The notes under the pieces are model-generated. The model saw only the letters and a list, made by a program, of their open reading frames with translations. It had not been told where the DNA came from and did no database searches. 64,000 nt of DNA. It comes from Homoserinibacter sp. YIM 151385 (lineage in GTDB: Bacteria; Actinomycetota; Actinomycetes; Actinomycetales; Microbacteriaceae). Below, one piece after another: positions 17,456 to 25,871 of the stretch. The DNA lies in contig NZ_CP115175.1 of the NCBI RefSeq assembly GCF_027912415.1, positions 496,001 through 560,000 of the forward strand, in the 5' to 3' direction. Positions within the stretch are counted from its first letter, which is position 1; each line of letters opens with the position of its first letter. A program made the position numbers and the translations under genes.

Positions 17456-18169
17456 GCCGCGCGCCGCGTGCTCCCTCGCCAGGCGGCTCGCACCCCGGCC
17501 GTTGCCGGGGATTCCGGCCGCATCCCGGTTCAGGACGCCGACGACGAGCAGCAGCTGGGAGGCGATGTAGAGGAGCATGATGAGGAAGTCCTCGCCGCTC
17601 GACTGGAGCGCCGGCGTGAACAGCCGGAAGGCGAGGAGGCTGTCGCTCGCGAGGAAGAGCGCGCCGCCGAGCGCCGTCACGAGGTTGGCGCGGGTGGAGG
17701 CCGCCGCCATGAAGCCGAGCACGAGGCCGTAGACGAGCACCGGCGCGAAGAACGATCCGAGCGCGGGGGCGAGCGCCAGGACGAGTGCCGCGAACCAGGG
17801 GACGGCGATGAGGCTCCACCACGAGTACGGCCGGTCGAAGGTCGCCAGGAAGAGCCAGATGTAGCAGAGGTGCGCGAGGAGGAAGAACGAGAGCCCGACG
17901 ACGATGCTCTCGACGGTGATGTCGCCGATCCAGGAGAAGAGCAGCCCGCCGAGCATGAGCGCCTGCGTCTGCCGCGCGAGCCCCCGCCCGAGCAGCAGGA
18001 AGGCGAGCGCGAGCGTCGGCATGAGCAGGGGCTTCGTGAGGAGGTCGAGCCCGGTCGCCTCGGTGAGCTTCGAGGCGAGGTGGAGGGCGGCGACGACCGC
18101 GAAGGGCGCCACCGAGAGGACCGTCCAGAGGCGACCGCGGGGTGCCGGTGCCGGTCGGAGTCGGGCCAT
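17453..18169 (-). CDS. YhhN/TMEM86-family membrane protein (lysoplasmalogenase-like)
   Basis: A 238-residue integral membrane protein with about eight hydrophobic helices. Family blocks are present: L-L-T-K-P-L-L-M-P, G-L-L-F-S-W-I-G-D and L-F-L-A-S-D-S-L-L-A, with the conserved Asp residues of the YhhN family. Animal TMEM86 members hydrolyse lysoplasmalogens; the bacterial substrate is not certain. Start is leaderless-type (TAGGCT, 6 nt). It is divergent from glnA2, and the two share an overlapping -10 region. Confidence 0.82.
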   Translation of the reverse strand: MARLRPAPAPRGRLWTVLSVAPFAVVAALHLASKLTEATGLDLLTKPLLMPTLALAFLLLGRGLARQTQALMLGGLLFSWIGDITVESIVVGLSFFLLAHLCYIWLFLATFDRPYSWWSLIAVPWFAALVLALAPALGSFFAPVLVYGLVLGFMAAASTRANLVTALGGALFLASDSLLAFRLFTPALQSSGEDFLIMLLYIASQLLLVVGVLNRDAAGIPGNGRGASRLAREHAARG

Positions 18170-18174
18170 GCCGC

Positions 18175-18181
18175 TAGCCTA
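18175..18181. promoter_or_regulatory. Overlapping divergent -10 boxes, lysoplasmalogenase / glnA2
   Basis: The heptamer TAGCCTA reads TAGCCT on plus (18175-18180, towards glnA2) and TAGGCT on minus (18181-18176, towards the YhhN gene, 6 nt from its ATG). RNA polymerase cannot use both at once, so the two promoters should compete. glnA2 would have a leader of about 18 nt with a GAGAGGGG ribosome site. Confidence 0.5.
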
Positions 18182-18204
18182 GTGACCGAGCCGAGAGGGG
18201 TCAG

Positions 18205-19542
18205 ATGGACAAGCAGCGGGACTTCGTCCTCCGCACGATCGAGGAGCGCGGAGTCAAGTTCATCCGCCTCTGGTTCACCGATGTCGTGGGCACGCTCAAG
18301 AGCGTCGCCATCGCCCCCGCGGAGGTGGAGGGCGCGTTCGCGGAGGGCCTCGGCTTCGACGGCTCGGCGATCGAGGGCCTCACCCGCTCCTACGAGGCGG
18401 ACGTGCTCGCGCAGCCCGACCCCTCGACCTTCCAGATCCTGCCGTGGCGCGGCGAGATCGACCCGACGGCGCGGATGTTCTGCGACATCACGACGCCGGA
18501 CGGGCAGCCCTCCGTGGCCGATCCGCGCAACGTCCTCAAGCGCTCGCTCGCGAAGGCGGCCGAGCACGGCTTCACCTTCTACACGCATCCCGAGATCGAG
18601 TTCTACCTGCTCAAGTCCTCGAAGCTCGAGGACGGCCGGCCGGTGCCGGTCGACTCGGCCGGGTACTTCGACAACGTGCCCGGCGGCACGGCGCACGACT
18701 TCCGTCGGCGCAGCGTGCGGATGCTCGAGGATCTCGGCATCTCGGTCGAGTTCAGCCACCACGAGGCGGGCCCGGGTCAGAACGAGATCGACCTCCGCTA
18801 TGCGGACGCGCTCACGATGGCCGACAACATCATGACCTTCCGCACGGTCGTCAAGGAGGTCGCGATCGAGCAGGGCGTCTACGCGACGTTCATGCCGAAG
18901 CCGATCTCGGGGCAGCCGGGCTCGGGGATGCACACGCACATGTCGCTCTTCGAGGGCGACGCGAACGCCTTCTACGACGCGGCCGGGCAGTACCAGCTCT
19001 CGAAGATCGGGCGGCAGTTCGTCGCCGGCCTCCTCCGCCACGCGCCCGAGATCACGGCCGTCACGAACCAGTTCGTGAACTCCTACAAGCGGCTCTGGGG
19101 CGGCGACGAGGCGCCGAGCTACGTCACCTGGGGTCACAACAACCGCTCTGCGCTCGTGCGCGTGCCGCTCTACAAGCCGAACAAGGGGCAGAGCGCGCGC
19201 GTCGAGTACCGCGCGATCGACTCGGCCGCGAATCCCTACCTCGCGTTCGCGCTCATGCTCTCCGCGGGTCTCAAGGGCATCCAGGAGGGCTACGAGCTCC
19301 CCGCCGAGGCCGACGGCGACGTCTGGAACATGTCCGACGCCGAGCGCCGCGCGCTCGGCTACGAGCCGCTGCCCGCCGGCCTCGACCGCGCCCTCCGGCT
19401 CATGGAGGAGAGCGAGCTCGTCGCCGAGACGCTCGGCGAGCACGTCTTCAACTACGTGCTGCGCAACAAGCGCCAGGAGTGGTCGGCCTACCGCTCGCAG
19501 GTCACGGCCTTCGAGCTGGAGTCCAGCCTCGAGGCGCTCTAG
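18205..19542 (+). CDS. glnA2: Glutamine synthetase, GlnA2 type (no adenylylation Tyr)
   Basis: A 445-residue type I glutamine synthetase-like enzyme. Active-site motifs are intact: G-F-D-G-S-A-I-E-G (50-58), H-P-E-I-E-F (128-133), G-S-G-M-H-T-H-M-S (239-247) and V-E-Y-R-A-I-D (333-339). Where GSI-beta enzymes have N/D-L-Y-D/E-L-P-P-E-E, this one reads D-V-W-N-M-S-D-A-E, with Trp 374 replacing the adenylylated Tyr. It also lacks the extra 30 residues of GlnA1. GlnE, encoded 21 nt downstream, therefore should not modify it. Mycobacterial GlnA2 is in the same position. Substrate could be glutamate plus ammonia or a related amine. Confidence 0.93.
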   Translation: MDKQRDFVLRTIEERGVKFIRLWFTDVVGTLKSVAIAPAEVEGAFAEGLGFDGSAIEGLTRSYEADVLAQPDPSTFQILPWRGEIDPTARMFCDITTPDGQPSVADPRNVLKRSLAKAAEHGFTFYTHPEIEFYLLKSSKLEDGRPVPVDSAGYFDNVPGGTAHDFRRRSVRMLEDLGISVEFSHHEAGPGQNEIDLRYADALTMADNIMTFRTVVKEVAIEQGVYATFMPKPISGQPGSGMHTHMSLFEGDANAFYDAAGQYQLSKIGRQFVAGLLRHAPEITAVTNQFVNSYKRLWGGDEAPSYVTWGHNNRSALVRVPLYKPNKGQSARVEYRAIDSAANPYLAFALMLSAGLKGIQEGYELPAEADGDVWNMSDAERRALGYEPLPAGLDRALRLMEESELVAETLGEHVFNYVLRNKRQEWSAYRSQVTAFELESSLEAL

Positions 19543-19563
19543 CGCCGCGCGGCGGGGACGAGG

Positions 19564-22491
19564 ATGTCGCGGTCGAGCTCGACCCTGACCGAGCTCGCGA
19601 GGCTCGGGTTCTCCGACCTGGAGCGCGCCTCGGCACGGCTCGCCGAGGCGCCCGAGGGGATCGCGCCCCGCTTCGCCGCGGCCGCCGACCCCGATCAGGC
19701 GCTCCGGCTGCTGCTCCGCCTCCTCGAGCACGCGGAGGCGGGCCCCGTCACGAGACGGCTGCTCGACGACGAGCGCACCGGCGACCGGCTGATCCGCATC
19801 CTCGGCGCCTCCGAGGGGCTCGCCGACTTCCTGCTGCGCCGACCGGGCGCGCTGGATGCGCTCGAGGCGCCGCTCGTGCGTCCGCTCGATCAGGCCGAGT
19901 CGCTCGCGCTCCTCGAGGAGGCGGTCGGCGAGCTGCGCGGCGAGGCCGCCTGGGTCGCGATGCGCGTCGCCTACCGGCGCCAGCTGCTCCGGCTCGCCGC
20001 CTGGGATCTCGAGGCCCGCGACGCCGCGGCCGTGCTCGACCGCGTCGCCGCCGGCCTCGCGGATCTCGCCGGGGCCGCACTGGATGCCGCGATCGGCATC
20101 GCCCGCCGCGCCAGCGCGTTCCCGGCCGCGGATGTCGCGCGGGTGCGCCTCGCGGTCATCGGCATGGGCAAGGCCGGTGCCCGCGAGCTCAACTACCTGA
20201 GCGACGTCGACGTGATCTACGTGGTCGAGGGCGACGGCATCGATGACGACCGCGCCGTGCAGATCGGCACGCGGCTCGCGATCGACGCGGCGAAGGCGGT
20301 CGACGAGCTCGCCGTCGAGCCCGGGCTGTGGGAGGTGGATGCGAACCTGCGCCCCGAGGGCAAGGACGGCGCGCTCGTGCGCACCCTCGACTCCCACCTC
20401 GCCTATTACGAGCGCTGGGCGAAGGAGTGGGAGTTCCAGGCCCTGCTCAAGGCCCGCGCCATGGCGGGCGACCTCGAGCTGGGCGAGCGCTATGTGCAGG
20501 GCGTGTCGACCTCCGTCTGGTCGGTCGCCTCGCGCGCGCAGTTCGTGGAGTCGGTGCAGCGGATGCGGGAGCGCGTCACGGCCCACATCCCGGCTGAGGA
20601 GGTCGACGTCCAGCTGAAGCTCGGTCCCGGCGGGCTGCGCGACATCGAGTTCACGGTGCAGCTCCTGCAGCTCGTGCACGGCCAGTCGGATCCGCTCGTG
20701 CGCCAGCGCTCCTCGCTCGCGGCGCTCACGGCGCTCGCGGAGCAGGGCTACATCGGCCGCGCGGAGGCCGCGGAGTTCACCGCCGACTACCGCTTCCTCC
20801 GCGTGCTCGAGCACCGCATCCAGCTCTCCCGGCTGCGCCGGACGCACCTCATGCCGCGCGAGGAATACGCCCGCCGCGCGCTCGCGCGGGCGAGCGGCCT
20901 CGCGGCGACGGCCGACGAGCTCACGGCCGCCTGGCAGCGCGTCCGCTCGGCGGTGCGCAGCCTCCACGAACGGCTGTTCTACCGCCCGCTCCTCACGGCG
21001 GTCGCGGCGCTCCCGGACGAGGGCGCCGTCCTCACGAGCGCCCAGGCCCAGGCGCGGCTCCAGGCGATCGGCTACCGCGATCCGGCCGGGGCGCTGCGTC
21101 ACATCGCCGCGCTCACGGGCGGCGTCTCACGTCGCGCCGCCATCCAGCGGACGCTGCTGCCCGTCATGCTCCGGTGGCTCTCGGAGGGCGCCGACCCGGA
21201 CGCGGGCCTCCTCGCCTTCCGACGGCTCAGCGACGACCTCGGGGAGACGCACTGGTTCCTCCGGATGCTCCGGGACAGCTCGGGCGCGGCCGAGCGCCTC
21301 ACCCAGGTGCTGTCGAGCTCGCGCTTCGTCGGCGCGCTCCTCGAGCGGATCCCGGAGGCGGCCGGGTGGCTCGAGAACGACGCCGAGCTCGCGCCGCGGC
21401 CGCTCGAGGTGCTCGAGCAGGAGGGCCGCGCGATCCTGCAGCGGCACGGCGACGATGTGGAGTCCGCGGCGGCGGCGCTGCGGACCGCACGCCGACGCGA
21501 GACGCTCCGGGTCGCGCTGGGCGGCATCCTCGGGCTCACCGGCATCGAGGCGATCGGGCACGGGCTCAGCGCGATCTCGACCGCCCTGCTCCGCGGCATG
21601 CTCGACCTCGCCCGACGCGGCGAGGAGGGTCTCGAGTTCGGCATCATCGCGATGGGCCGCTTCGGCGGCCGCGAGCTCGGCTTCGGGAGCGACGCCGACA
21701 TCCTCTACGTCTACCGCCCGAGCGGTGCGGAGCCGGAGGACGCCCAGCGCGCGGCCGAGCGCATCGTGAAGCAGCTCGTGCGGCTCACCGAGGACCTGCG
21801 GCTGCCGCTCGACCTCGACGTCGATCTGCGCCCCGAGGGCAAGAACGGGCCCGTGGTCCGCTCGCTCGAGTCCTACCGCGCCTACTACGCGCGCTGGTCG
21901 CTGACCTGGGAGGCGCAGGCGCTGCTCCGGGCCTCCGGCGTCGCGGGGGAGGAGGCGCTGACCGAGGCGTTCCTGCAGATGGCCGACGGGATCCGCTACC
22001 CGGCGTCGGCGTCGCCGGAGGCGGTCCGCGAGGTGAAGCGCATCAAGGCGCGGGTGGAGTCGGAGCGGCTGCCGCGCGGCGCCGATCCCGCGCGCCACCT
22101 CAAGCTCGGCCGCGGGTCCCTCAGCGACGTGGAGTGGCTCGTCCAGCTGCTGCAGCTCCAGCACGCCGCCGACATTCCCGCGCTTCGCACCACCTCGACG
22201 CTCGAGGCGCTCGAGGCGGTCGTCGAGGCGGGCCTGCTCCCGGCGTCCGAGGCCTCCCGGCTCCGCGACGCCTGGATCATCGCGAGCCGGGCGCGCTCGG
22301 CGGTGACGCTCGCGACCGCGAAGACGGCCGACTCGCTGCCCGTCGAGCGGCAGGCGCTCGAGGCCGCGGCACGGCTCATGGAGTACCCGCCGGGCTCCGC
22401 GAGCCGGCTCGAGGAGGACTACCTCCGCGTCACCCGGCAGGCGCGGAAGGTCTTCGAGCGGCGCTTCTACGGGCCGCGCGAGACCCCTTAG
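19564..22491 (+). CDS. glnE: Glutamine synthetase adenylyltransferase/adenylyl-removing enzyme
   Basis: A 975-residue bifunctional nucleotidyltransferase that adds AMP to, and removes it from, the regulatory Tyr of glutamine synthetase. Two nucleotidyltransferase domains each carry the G-S-D-x-D signature. The N-terminal one is G-K-A-G-A-R-E-L-N-Y-L-S-D-V-D-V-I-Y-V around residues 200-220. The C-terminal one is G-R-F-G-G-R-E-L-G-F-G-S-D-A-D-I-L-Y-V-Y around 697-717. Length agrees with the family (about 950-1000). ATG 19564 follows glnA2 by 21 nt, suggesting one transcript. Its target is more likely GlnA1 (28418-29854). Confidence 0.96.
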   Translation: MSRSSSTLTELARLGFSDLERASARLAEAPEGIAPRFAAAADPDQALRLLLRLLEHAEAGPVTRRLLDDERTGDRLIRILGASEGLADFLLRRPGALDALEAPLVRPLDQAESLALLEEAVGELRGEAAWVAMRVAYRRQLLRLAAWDLEARDAAAVLDRVAAGLADLAGAALDAAIGIARRASAFPAADVARVRLAVIGMGKAGARELNYLSDVDVIYVVEGDGIDDDRAVQIGTRLAIDAAKAVDELAVEPGLWEVDANLRPEGKDGALVRTLDSHLAYYERWAKEWEFQALLKARAMAGDLELGERYVQGVSTSVWSVASRAQFVESVQRMRERVTAHIPAEEVDVQLKLGPGGLRDIEFTVQLLQLVHGQSDPLVRQRSSLAALTALAEQGYIGRAEAAEFTADYRFLRVLEHRIQLSRLRRTHLMPREEYARRALARASGLAATADELTAAWQRVRSAVRSLHERLFYRPLLTAVAALPDEGAVLTSAQAQARLQAIGYRDPAGALRHIAALTGGVSRRAAIQRTLLPVMLRWLSEGADPDAGLLAFRRLSDDLGETHWFLRMLRDSSGAAERLTQVLSSSRFVGALLERIPEAAGWLENDAELAPRPLEVLEQEGRAILQRHGDDVESAAAALRTARRRETLRVALGGILGLTGIEAIGHGLSAISTALLRGMLDLARRGEEGLEFGIIAMGRFGGRELGFGSDADILYVYRPSGAEPEDAQRAAERIVKQLVRLTEDLRLPLDLDVDLRPEGKNGPVVRSLESYRAYYARWSLTWEAQALLRASGVAGEEALTEAFLQMADGIRYPASASPEAVREVKRIKARVESERLPRGADPARHLKLGRGSLSDVEWLVQLLQLQHAADIPALRTTSTLEALEAVVEAGLLPASEASRLRDAWIIASRARSAVTLATAKTADSLPVERQALEAAARLMEYPPGSASRLEEDYLRVTRQARKVFERRFYGPRETP

Positions 22492-22811
22492 CGGGGCGCG
22501 ACACGCCCGGGACGCCGTCTGAGGATGCTCTCATCCTGATGAGATCCGCGGCCCGTCTCGCGGCGTACCCCGTCGTCGTCGACCGGCTCCCGCATCGCGC
22601 GCTCGCCCCGTCTGGACGGGCCTCGAGGGGCGGATGCCGCGGTCCGCCCTTTCGCGGACCTCGCCACGCTGTCCCCCGACCGGCACCCGAGCGGGGGGAG
22701 ACCGACCGGTCTTGTGTCACCCGCCGATCACCCTCCATGATCAGGACGCATCACCCACAGGTTTCCCCGAGGACGCGGAAGCACCACGACCGACGACCAG
22801 GGGGGCACGGC
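22492..22811. other. 320-bp non-coding region before the polysaccharide cassette
   Basis: No convincing gene is present. Short overlapping inverted repeats AGGATG-CTCT-CATCCT (22522-22537) and CTCATC-CT-GATGAG (22530-22543) cannot form together and lie just after glnE. GATCA/TGATC half-sites occur near 22720-22742. A purine-rich AGGGGGG precedes the GT2 start codon. The promoter of the cassette must be here or upstream, but no clear TANNNT/-35 pair stands out. Confidence 0.4.
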
Positions 22812-24392
22812 GTGTTCATCTTCCTGCTTCAGCTCCGGCACATGCTCGAGGGGCATCCGGAGCTCTACCTCTTCGCCGTGTACTCGGCCCTCATCTGGGG
22901 CCTCTGGCTGCTCAAGGTGCTGCTGTCGAGCCGCTACCGGCCCTTCACGGGCGAGTTCTCCGGATCCACGAGCGTCGTCGTCCCGGTGGTCGACGAGCCG
23001 CTCGACCTCTTCCGCGACGTGATCGGCCGGATGGTCGAGCAGCGTCCCGACGAGATCATCGTCGTCATCAACGGGGCGCCGAACCCGGGACTCGTCGCGG
23101 TCTGCGAGGAGTACGCGCCGCTGGTCCGCTGGGTGCACACGCCCATCCCCGGCAAGCGCAACGCCGTGAAGATCGGGACGGAGCTCTCGCGCGGCGAGAT
23201 CACGGTGCTCGTCGACTCGGACACCGTCTGGACGGAGGGCACGCTCCCGGAGCTCGTGCGGCCCTTCGCCGACCCGAGCATCGGCGGCGTGACGACCCGC
23301 CAGCGCATCCTGGAGCCGGAACGGAGCTGGATCACGCGCTGGGCGGACTGGCTGGAGAACACGCGCTCGCTCTACTCGATGCCCGCGCAGAGCGTCCTGG
23401 GGCAGGTCGGCTGCCTGCCCGGCAGGACGATCGCCTTCCGTCGCTCGATCCTCATGCGGGTCATGCACGACTTCATGACGGCCCGCTTCCTCGGCGTGTT
23501 CCTCGAGGTCTCCGACGATCGGACCCTCACGAATCTCACGCTGAAGGCCGGCTACCGCACGGTCTACCAGCACACGAGCCTCGTCTACACGGATGCGCCG
23601 CTCCAGGTCCGCAAGCTCTTCAAGCAGCAGCTGCGCTGGGCACGCGGCAGCCAGTACAACACGCTTCGGATGCTGCCGTGGATGCTGGGTCACGCCCCCG
23701 TGCTCGCGGTGTTCTTCATCATGGACATCGTCCTGCCCTTCCTGCTCTACGGGGTCATCCTCGGCTGGCTGTACCGCACGGTCACGGGTCAGGGGATCAA
23801 TCTCTACGAGGGGATCCTGCGCGAGTACGGGGTCGGCTCCGGCATCGTCTGGGTGCTCGGGCTCATGGTCGTGTCGTCCGTGCTGAGCATGGCGATCCGC
23901 CAGCTCCGGCACCTCGCCGAGAAGCCGAGCGACTTCTTCCGGCTCCCCGTGTTCATCATCGTCTCGACGCTCTTCCTCATGCCGGTGCGACTGATCGGCT
24001 TCTTCCGCCTCGCCCATGCGAGCGGGTGGGGGACCCGGGCGGGCGCCTACGCCGGCGGCAGCCAGGATGCGGAGCTCGAGGCCGCGGCGGCGCAGGGCGC
24101 GCAGGTGATCATGACGCAGGGCGGACGGGTCGCCCTCCCGACGGATGCCGCCGGCATCCCCGTCTCCCCGGTGGACGCCCCCGGCATCGACCGCTCGCCG
24201 CGCGGGGACCTCGAGCACGGCGGCGTGCTGACCGGTCTGGCCCCGACGCGGGTCGAGGCGCCGACCGCCCGCCGGGCCCCGGCCGCTCCGGTGGGGCGCC
24301 GCACCCGGCGCCGTCGGCTCAATCCGCTCGCCGCCATCCCGTACCTCATCGGCATCGGCATCTTCGCATTGGAGGCGATCGTCATTGTCTAG
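22812..24392 (+). CDS. Processive family 2 glycosyltransferase (polysaccharide synthase)
   Basis: A 526-residue membrane synthase of the hyaluronan/cellulose synthase class. Helices lie at residues 18-37 and in four or five C-terminal segments from about 292. The GT-A catalytic core shows D61-E, D-S-D at 135-137 (metal/nucleotide), S-D-D-R at 234-237 (catalytic base) and Q-Q-L-R-W at 272-276, the (Q/R)xxRW motif of processive enzymes. After residue 410 there is an Ala/Gly/Pro-rich cytoplasmic tail and a final hydrophobic segment. GTG 22812 has AGGGGGG about 6 nt upstream. The following GH26 gene overlaps its end and a UDP-glucose dehydrogenase comes next, so the donor is probably UDP-glucuronate, alone or with another sugar. 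Confidence 0.9.
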   Translation: MFIFLLQLRHMLEGHPELYLFAVYSALIWGLWLLKVLLSSRYRPFTGEFSGSTSVVVPVVDEPLDLFRDVIGRMVEQRPDEIIVVINGAPNPGLVAVCEEYAPLVRWVHTPIPGKRNAVKIGTELSRGEITVLVDSDTVWTEGTLPELVRPFADPSIGGVTTRQRILEPERSWITRWADWLENTRSLYSMPAQSVLGQVGCLPGRTIAFRRSILMRVMHDFMTARFLGVFLEVSDDRTLTNLTLKAGYRTVYQHTSLVYTDAPLQVRKLFKQQLRWARGSQYNTLRMLPWMLGHAPVLAVFFIMDIVLPFLLYGVILGWLYRTVTGQGINLYEGILREYGVGSGIVWVLGLMVVSSVLSMAIRQLRHLAEKPSDFFRLPVFIIVSTLFLMPVRLIGFFRLAHASGWGTRAGAYAGGSQDAELEAAAAQGAQVIMTQGGRVALPTDAAGIPVSPVDAPGIDRSPRGDLEHGGVLTGLAPTRVEAPTARRAPAAPVGRRTRRRRLNPLAAIPYLIGIGIFALEAIVIV

Positions 24393-25830
24393 CTTCAGCT
24401 CGGGACGCGCGTGGTGGGCGTCCAGCACCCGGAACGCGCGCGCCACCGCCATCGGTGCGATCGCGCTGACCACGGGCCTCGCGGTCGCCTGCGCCGCCGT
24501 CTGGGTCTCGCCCGAGATCTCGCCGGTCACGCGGGCCGGCGAGCTCTATCAGGCCGTCACCGGCCAGGACACGCGCGAGCAGCAGCTGCAGGCGCAGGTG
24601 GGCGAGCTCACGGCGCAGCTCGAGGCCGCGCGGCTCGATCTCGACGCCTCGGGCGCCGACTCGGTTCGCGCCGAATCCCTCATCGACGACCTCCAGCAGC
24701 AGATCTGGAGCCTCGAGGGGCGGATCGAGGCGGACGCGAAGGGCGACGCGGATCGGGAGGCGGCGCTCGGCGCGGGCGGATCCGGGTCGGGCGGATCCGG
24801 TTCGGGCGGCGAGGGCGGTTCCGGGGGAGGCGGCGCGAGCGGCGACGGCACCGCGACCATCAGCGCCCCACCGCGGTCGGCGCTCGTCGCGCCCTCGAAG
24901 GACCTGTTCGGCATGTACACCCAGCAGTCGCCGTACAACTGGGCCGAGCTCGACGCGACCGCCAGGCGCATCGGCTCGGAGCCGGGCATCGCGGGGTACT
25001 TCGGCGGCTGGGACGGCGACTTCCGGGCGGATGCGGTCACGCGCAGCTGGCAGCGCGGGATGCTGCCCCTGCTCACCTGGGAGTCTCGGCCCCTCGAGGC
25101 GGCGAACGACGTCGTCGACGAGCCCGCCTACCGTCTGCAGAAGATCATCGACGGCGACTTCGACGCCTACTTGACGCGCTACGCCAAGGCGATCCGGAAG
25201 ACCGGCCTCCCGCTCGCCATCCGGCTCAACCACGAGATGAACGGCGACTGGTACCCCTGGTCGGAGCAGGTCAACGGCAACTCGCCCGGCGAGTACGCCG
25301 AGATGTGGCGGCACGTCCACGACATCTTCGAGAAGGCCGGCGCGAACGACTACGTCATCTGGGTGTGGGCGCCGAACCGCATCGACAAGCTCGCCGCCTC
25401 GGCGCGGTCGCTCGAGTATCTGCGCAGCCTCTACCCGGGCGACGAGTACGTCGACTGGGTCGGGATGTCGGGCTACCTCCGGCCGCCCTACGCGGAGGGC
25501 ACGCAGTTCACCTTCGAGGAGACCTTCTCGAAGACCCTCGCCCAGCTGCGGCAGGTCGCGCGGAAGCCGGTGTTCCTGGCGGAGATCGGCGCCTCCGAGA
25601 TCGGCGGCGGCAAGCCGCACTGGATCCGCTCGCTCTTCAAGAACCTCGCGCTGCCGGAGAACCAGGACGTGATCGGGTTCAGCTGGTTCAACCTCACCGT
25701 GACGAGCTCGGTGCAGGGCTCGCTCGCGACCAACGACTGGCGCATCACCTCGCGGGCGGACTCGCTCGCGGCGTTCAAGGAGGGGCTGCTCGCGAGCGGC
25801 TCGGGCTTCGAGCGGCGGGCACCCCGATGA
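24385..25830 (+). CDS. Membrane-anchored GH26-family glycoside hydrolase
   Basis: A 481-residue protein with one membrane anchor (about 21-42), a coiled coil (about 62-128), a Gly/Ser linker (129-153) and an extracellular GH26 barrel (about 165-470). Catalytic residues are E284 in R-L-N-H-E-M-N-G-D-W-Y-P-W (acid/base) and E400 in F-L-A-E-I-G-A (nucleophile). Family enzymes cleave beta-mannans or mixed beta-glucans. Within the synthase cassette it may trim or release the polymer. Start is TTG 24385, supported by GGAGG at about 24371-24375; it overlaps the synthase stop by 8 nt. Confidence 0.9.
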   Translation: MSSFSSGRAWWASSTRNARATAIGAIALTTGLAVACAAVWVSPEISPVTRAGELYQAVTGQDTREQQLQAQVGELTAQLEAARLDLDASGADSVRAESLIDDLQQQIWSLEGRIEADAKGDADREAALGAGGSGSGGSGSGGEGGSGGGGASGDGTATISAPPRSALVAPSKDLFGMYTQQSPYNWAELDATARRIGSEPGIAGYFGGWDGDFRADAVTRSWQRGMLPLLTWESRPLEAANDVVDEPAYRLQKIIDGDFDAYLTRYAKAIRKTGLPLAIRLNHEMNGDWYPWSEQVNGNSPGEYAEMWRHVHDIFEKAGANDYVIWVWAPNRIDKLAASARSLEYLRSLYPGDEYVDWVGMSGYLRPPYAEGTQFTFEETFSKTLAQLRQVARKPVFLAEIGASEIGGGKPHWIRSLFKNLALPENQDVIGFSWFNLTVTSSVQGSLATNDWRITSRADSLAAFKEGLLASGSGFERRAPR

Positions 25831-25871
25831 CCGGCACGGCGAACGGCACGACGAGCAGGGAGGAGCGGGAC

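Noticed and set aside
22522-22543. Attenuator made of two exclusive hairpins
   Set aside because: Stems of 5-6 bp with 2-4 nt loops are too weak, and no leader peptide is visible.
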